Source of the DNA: Reyranella sp.
Lineage (GTDB): Bacteria; Pseudomonadota; Alphaproteobacteria; Reyranellales; Reyranellaceae
NCBI GenBank assembly: GCA_021732965.1
Contig: JAKFVZ010000499.1
Location: 1-17,082 of the forward strand
Length of the DNA stretch: 17,082 bases
Reading direction: 5' to 3'
This document shows, piece by piece, positions 14,036 through 17,082 of this stretch; position 1 is the stretch's first letter, and every line of letters starts with the position of its first letter. The notes beneath the pieces were generated by a model, which had not been told where the DNA came from, ran no database searches, and saw nothing but the letters and a program-made list of their open reading frames with translations. The translations under genes were made by a program, and so were the position numbers.

Positions 14036-14041
14036 CGCATG
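14014..14041 (+). promoter_or_regulatory. nirA ribosome binding site inside the repeat hairpin
   Basis: The only good Shine-Dalgarno for nirA is GGGGAGG at 14029-14035, 3 bases before ATG 14039. The same bases form the 3' arm of the repeat hairpin, pairing fully with CCTCCCC at 14014-14020. In the mRNA the site would be hidden unless the hairpin is opened, for example by ribosomes or a protein. An in-frame ATG at 14027 lies within the hairpin loop region and is unlikely to be used. Confidence 0.6.
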
Positions 14042-15811
14042 AAAGAAGAGTTCGACGACGCCCAGAAGCAGTGGCTGCAGGGTTTCGTCAGCGGGATCGA
14101 AGCCCGCAAGGCGGCGGACAAACTCGCTCCGCGCGCCTCGGGTGCGCCTACAGGTCCCGACGCCCTGCAGCATGTCGCGCAGGACCGTGCCGTGGCGTCG
14201 GGTGGCAAGCTGGTGGCCGAGGAGACGGCCAAGCGGGCCCGCCATCCGCTCGATCGCTGGGACGAGATGGTGGTGCGCGCCGAGGCGGGACAGTTCCCCA
14301 AGGGCATCGACGTCTTCCTCACCAAGTATCACGGACTTTTCTTCGTCGCGCCGGCCGAGAATTCCTTCATGTGCCGGCTGCGCATGCCCAACGGGATCCT
14401 GAACGCCTGGCAGATGCGCGGCCTGGCCGATGCGGCGGATGCCTTCGGTGGCGGCTACGCCGACGTGACGACGCGCGCCAACCTGCAGATCCGCGAGATA
14501 CCCGCGCAGGCCGCGGTCGACCTGCTGCTCGCCGTGCAGGATCTCGGCCTCACGGCGCGCGGCTCGGGCGCCGACAACATCCGCAACATCACCGGCAGCG
14601 CGACGGCCGGCATCGACCCGCAGGAACTCTACGATACGCGGCCCCTGTGCCGCGCCATGCATCACTACATTCTCAATCATCGCGAGATGTACGGCCTGCC
14701 GCGCAAGTTCAACATCGCCTTCGACGGCGGCGGGCGCGTGCCGGTGCTGGAGGACACCAATGACATCGGCTTCGTCGCAACCGAGGTCACGGGCGGCGCG
14801 GGTTTCGAGCCCGGCATCTATTTCCGCCTCCAGCTGGGCGGCATCACGGGTCATCTCGACTTCGCCTTCGAGACCGGAATTCTGCTGAAGCCCGAGGAAT
14901 GCGTGACGGTGGCTGGCGCCGTGGGGCGTGCCTTCGCGATCCACGGCGACCGCACCAACCGCCAGAAGGCGCGGCTGAAATACGTGATCGACCGCATGGG
15001 TCGCGAGGCCTTCGTGGCCGAGGTCGAGAAGGAACATGGCGGCAAGTTGCGGCGCGCGGCCGGTGCGCAGGTGGCGCCGCGCAGGCTGGCCGACAAGCAC
15101 GGCCATATCGGCGTGCATCCCCAGAAGCAGGCCGGCCGCAACTATCTCGGCCCCGTCCTGCCGGTCGGCCGCCTGACCTCGGAGCAGATGCGCGGCATCG
15201 CCGGGATCGCGGACCGTTTCGGCAGCGGCACAATCCGGCTCACGGTCTGGCAGAACCTGCTGATCTCCGACGTGGCTGATCGTGACGTCGGCGTCTGCAT
15301 AGCCGCTCTCGCCGCCCTCGGTCTCGGCGTCGAGGCGAGCGCCCTGCGTCGCGGCCTGGTGGCCTGCACCGGCAATGCCGGCTGCAAGTTCGCGGCCTCG
15401 AACACCAAGGGCCATGCGCTGAAGCTGGCCGACCATCTCGAGCTGCGCGTGGCCATCGACACGCCGATCAACATCCACCTGACCGGCTGCCATCATTCCT
15501 GCGCCCAGCACTATGTCGGCGACATCGGCCTGATCGCGGCCCGGGTCGAGCGCGGCGAGGACAGCGTCGAGGGCTATCACGTCTTCATCGGTGGCGGCGC
15601 CGCGGCGACCGCCGAGCAGGCGATGGCGCGCGAATACGCGACCTCCGTCGCCTTCGACGATCTGCCGCCGCTCCTCGAAAGATTGCTGACCGCCTATCTG
15701 GCGCACCGGGAGTCCACGACGGAATCGTTCTTCGAATTCTGTCGCCGCCACGAGATCGCCGCGCTGCGCGATCTGGCCGAGCGCGCCCCTGTCCTGGCGC
15801 TCGCTGCATGA
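14039..15811 (+). CDS. nirA: NirA-type siroheme [4Fe-4S] nitrite (or sulfite) reductase
   Basis: A 590-residue assimilatory reductase that carries out six-electron reduction of nitrite to ammonium (or sulfite to sulfide). The two-fold-repeated family layout is visible: a first half with FMCRLRMPNGILNAWQMRGL and VTTRANLQIREIP, a second half with GPVLPVGRLTSEQMRGIAGI and IRLTVWQNLLIS. The cluster/siroheme cysteines are C443 and C449 (CTGNAGC) and C484 and C488 (TGCHHSC), giving C-x5-C and C-x3-C. The nas/nrt context favours nitrite as substrate; sequence alone does not exclude sulfite. The N-terminus carries FDDAQKQWLQGF (5-16), a motif also found in the next gene. The start ATG is 3 bases after repeat copy C, and its end overlaps the reductase start (ATGA). 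Confidence 0.92.
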   Translation: MKEEFDDAQKQWLQGFVSGIEARKAADKLAPRASGAPTGPDALQHVAQDRAVASGGKLVAEETAKRARHPLDRWDEMVVRAEAGQFPKGIDVFLTKYHGLFFVAPAENSFMCRLRMPNGILNAWQMRGLADAADAFGGGYADVTTRANLQIREIPAQAAVDLLLAVQDLGLTARGSGADNIRNITGSATAGIDPQELYDTRPLCRAMHHYILNHREMYGLPRKFNIAFDGGGRVPVLEDTNDIGFVATEVTGGAGFEPGIYFRLQLGGITGHLDFAFETGILLKPEECVTVAGAVGRAFAIHGDRTNRQKARLKYVIDRMGREAFVAEVEKEHGGKLRRAAGAQVAPRRLADKHGHIGVHPQKQAGRNYLGPVLPVGRLTSEQMRGIAGIADRFGSGTIRLTVWQNLLISDVADRDVGVCIAALAALGLGVEASALRRGLVACTGNAGCKFAASNTKGHALKLADHLELRVAIDTPINIHLTGCHHSCAQHYVGDIGLIAARVERGEDSVEGYHVFIGGGAAATAEQAMAREYATSVAFDDLPPLLERLLTAYLAHRESTTESFFEFCRRHEIAALRDLAERAPVLALAA

Positions 15812-17082
15812 ATGCCCTCGCGCCCCTCCCGCAGATCGTCCCCGAGAACGCGCCCTTCTCGACGGAGCAGCGCGCCTGGCTGAACGGTTTCTTCGCCGCC
15901 TATCTCGGCGTCAATGGAAGCGGTGCGGATGAGACGGTGACGGAAGCCGCCGAGCCGGAAGATTTCCCCTGGCACGATGCGGCGCTGTCGCTTGGCGAAC
16001 GGCTCGAGCTCGCGAAGGATAAAAAGCCCGAGCGCCAGCTCATGGCCGCGATGGCCCAGCTCGACTGCGGCCAGTGCGGCTATCTCTGCCAGACCTATGC
16101 CGAAGCCGTGTGGTCCGGCGCCGAGCCCGACATGGGCCGTTGCGTCCCGGGCGGCAAGGAAACCCAGCGCAAGGTGAAGGAACTCGTCGCCGCGCTCGAA
16201 CCGCTGCGCAACGGTTCGGCCGTCGCGGCGCCTTCGGTGAAGTCCACCGGCCAGGTCGGCTTCTCGCGCGACCGGCCGGCGCTTGCGACGCTGGTCGATG
16301 CCCATCCGCTGAACCGCGCCGGGTCCGAGAAGGACGTGCGGCACGTCGTGCTCGATCTCTCGGCGAGCGACGTCACCTACGAGGCGGGCGACAGCCTGGG
16401 CGTCTTCGCCCGCAAGAATCCGCAGCTCGTGCAGGCGGTGCTCGATCGCCTCGGCGCCACCGGCGAGGAGATGGTCGGCGTCGACCACGAGGCGCTGCCG
16501 CTGCGGCAGGCCCTGCTGAGCAAGGTCGACATCGCCCGGCCGAGCGACGAGTGCATGCTGTTCCTGGCGAACCGGGCGTTCGACGGCGAGGAGGCGTTGA
16601 AGCTCCAGGCGCTGGCCGCAGGCGAGGGGCCGCCGGAACTGGCCGAGGCCGATCTCCTCGATCTCCTGCACGCGTTCCCGTCGGTCTCGCCGTCGCTGCC
16701 CGGCCTGCTGAAGTCGCTCGACCGGCTGCAGCCGCGTCTCTACTCGATCGCCTCGTCGCCCAAGGCTCATCCGCGCGAAGTCCATCTGACCGTATCGGCG
16801 GTGCGGTGGGATACCAAGGACAGGACCCGGACCGGGATCGGCTCCTGCTATCTCGCCGACTTTGCCAAGCCGGGGGACGTCATCCCGGTGTTCGTGCAGA
16901 AGAGTCACGGCTTCGCGCCGCCGGCCGATGATACGATGCCGGCCATCATGGTCGGACCCGGCACTGGCATCGCGCCGTTCCGCGCATTCCTGCACGACCG
17001 GCAGGCCACCAAGGCGCCCGGCCGCAACTGGCTATTCTTCGGCCATCAGCGCAGCGCGTACGATTTCTTCTATTCGGACGAA
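15808..17082 (+). CDS. CysJ-like NADPH reductase with Fe-S domain in place of flavodoxin (cut by window edge)
   Basis: The first 425 residues of a reductase annotated in relatives as sulfite reductase alpha subunit. FSTEQRAWLNGFF (17-29) matches the N-terminal motif of CysJ. CysJ then has an FMN flavodoxin domain; here there is instead a small Fe-S module with C87, C90, C94 and C112 (DCGQCGYLCQTYAEA to GRC), resembling the RnfB-type FeS domain. After a linker, SEKDVRHVVLDLS starts the CysJ-type FAD domain, with RLYS at 310-313, GIGSCYLAD, and the NADP-binding start MVGPGTGIAPF (381-391). It probably passes NADPH electrons through FAD and the Fe-S cluster to NirA, replacing ferredoxin. The ATG overlaps the nirA stop by four bases and has no ribosome site of its own, so translation is coupled. 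The remaining NADP domain is beyond the window. Confidence 0.9.
   Translation, partial: MNALAPLPQIVPENAPFSTEQRAWLNGFFAAYLGVNGSGADETVTEAAEPEDFPWHDAALSLGERLELAKDKKPERQLMAAMAQLDCGQCGYLCQTYAEAVWSGAEPDMGRCVPGGKETQRKVKELVAALEPLRNGSAVAAPSVKSTGQVGFSRDRPALATLVDAHPLNRAGSEKDVRHVVLDLSASDVTYEAGDSLGVFARKNPQLVQAVLDRLGATGEEMVGVDHEALPLRQALLSKVDIARPSDECMLFLANRAFDGEEALKLQALAAGEGPPELAEADLLDLLHAFPSVSPSLPGLLKSLDRLQPRLYSIASSPKAHPREVHLTVSAVRWDTKDRTRTGIGSCYLADFAKPGDVIPVFVQKSHGFAPPADDTMPAIMVGPGTGIAPFRAFLHDRQATKAPGRNWLFFGHQRSAYDFFYSDE

Noticed and set aside
12989..15751. Very long open frame on the minus strand opposite nrtD and nirA (about 920 codons), and similar long frames at 2262-3833 (+), 4546-6306 (+) and 6574-8424 (-).
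   Set aside because: Each lies opposite a well-recognised gene, has low-complexity Arg/Ala/His/Gly-rich translation and no family motifs. These are GC-rich antisense shadows.

Overview
The window is GC-rich, gene-dense DNA with codon usage, gene families and repeat types typical of an alphaproteobacterium. A Rhodospirillales/Rhizobiales-type soil bacterium, perhaps Reyranella-like, is my guess from protein resemblance only; no rRNA, tRNA or other phylogenetic marker is present. I see no phage genes, insertion sequence or CRISPR array.

Left part (1-6201): mostly minus-strand metabolic genes. A fatty acid desaturase is cut by the left edge. Next comes a tightly coupled pair, an Asp/Glu racemase-family protein and a NYN-LOTUS (LabA-like) putative RNA-binding nuclease. 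A small plus-strand P-loop kinase-like gene follows, its 3' end overlapping the next operon. That operon reads right to left as SDR oxidoreductase, DUF1445 hydro-lyase/D-glutamate-cyclase-like protein, DUF2848 protein and class III CoA-transferase, and is probably an uncharacterised catabolic pathway.

Middle (6202-8592): an AT-richer divergent spacer, a 56-residue single-span membrane protein, then a transmembrane Ser/Thr kinase with C-terminal MORN repeats.

Right part (8657-17082): a nitrate/nitrite assimilation cluster on the plus strand. It runs nasT (ANTAR response regulator), a long leader, nasS (nitrate sensor, interrupted by one in-frame TAG), nrtA, nrtB, nrtD (nitrate ABC importer), a NirA-type siroheme nitrite/sulfite reductase, and a CysJ-like reductase cut by the right edge. 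The leader holds three hairpins with six-base loops of the A-N-N-G-N-N type recognised by ANTAR proteins; the third shares bases with a strong intrinsic terminator. This is the expected NasT antitermination switch, apparently with an extra hairpin. Well-spaced sigma-54 (-24/-12) promoter candidates lie before nasT and before the leader, which fits nitrogen control. In the usual model NasS holds NasT until nitrate binds; NasT then opens the leader, NrtABD imports nitrate, nitrate is reduced by an enzyme not seen here, and NirA plus the flavoprotein reduce nitrite to ammonium.

Three copies of a roughly 122-bp paired-hairpin repeat sit 4-7 bases after stop codons at 3674-3793, 5309-5432 and 13914-14035. 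Their stems vary with compensating changes, and the third copy carries the Shine-Dalgarno sequence of nirA inside its hairpin. A different paired-hairpin repeat follows nasT. The most notable points are the triple-hairpin leader, the broken nasS beside an intact nasT, the repeat-derived nirA ribosome site, and a reductase in which an Fe-S module replaces the flavodoxin domain.
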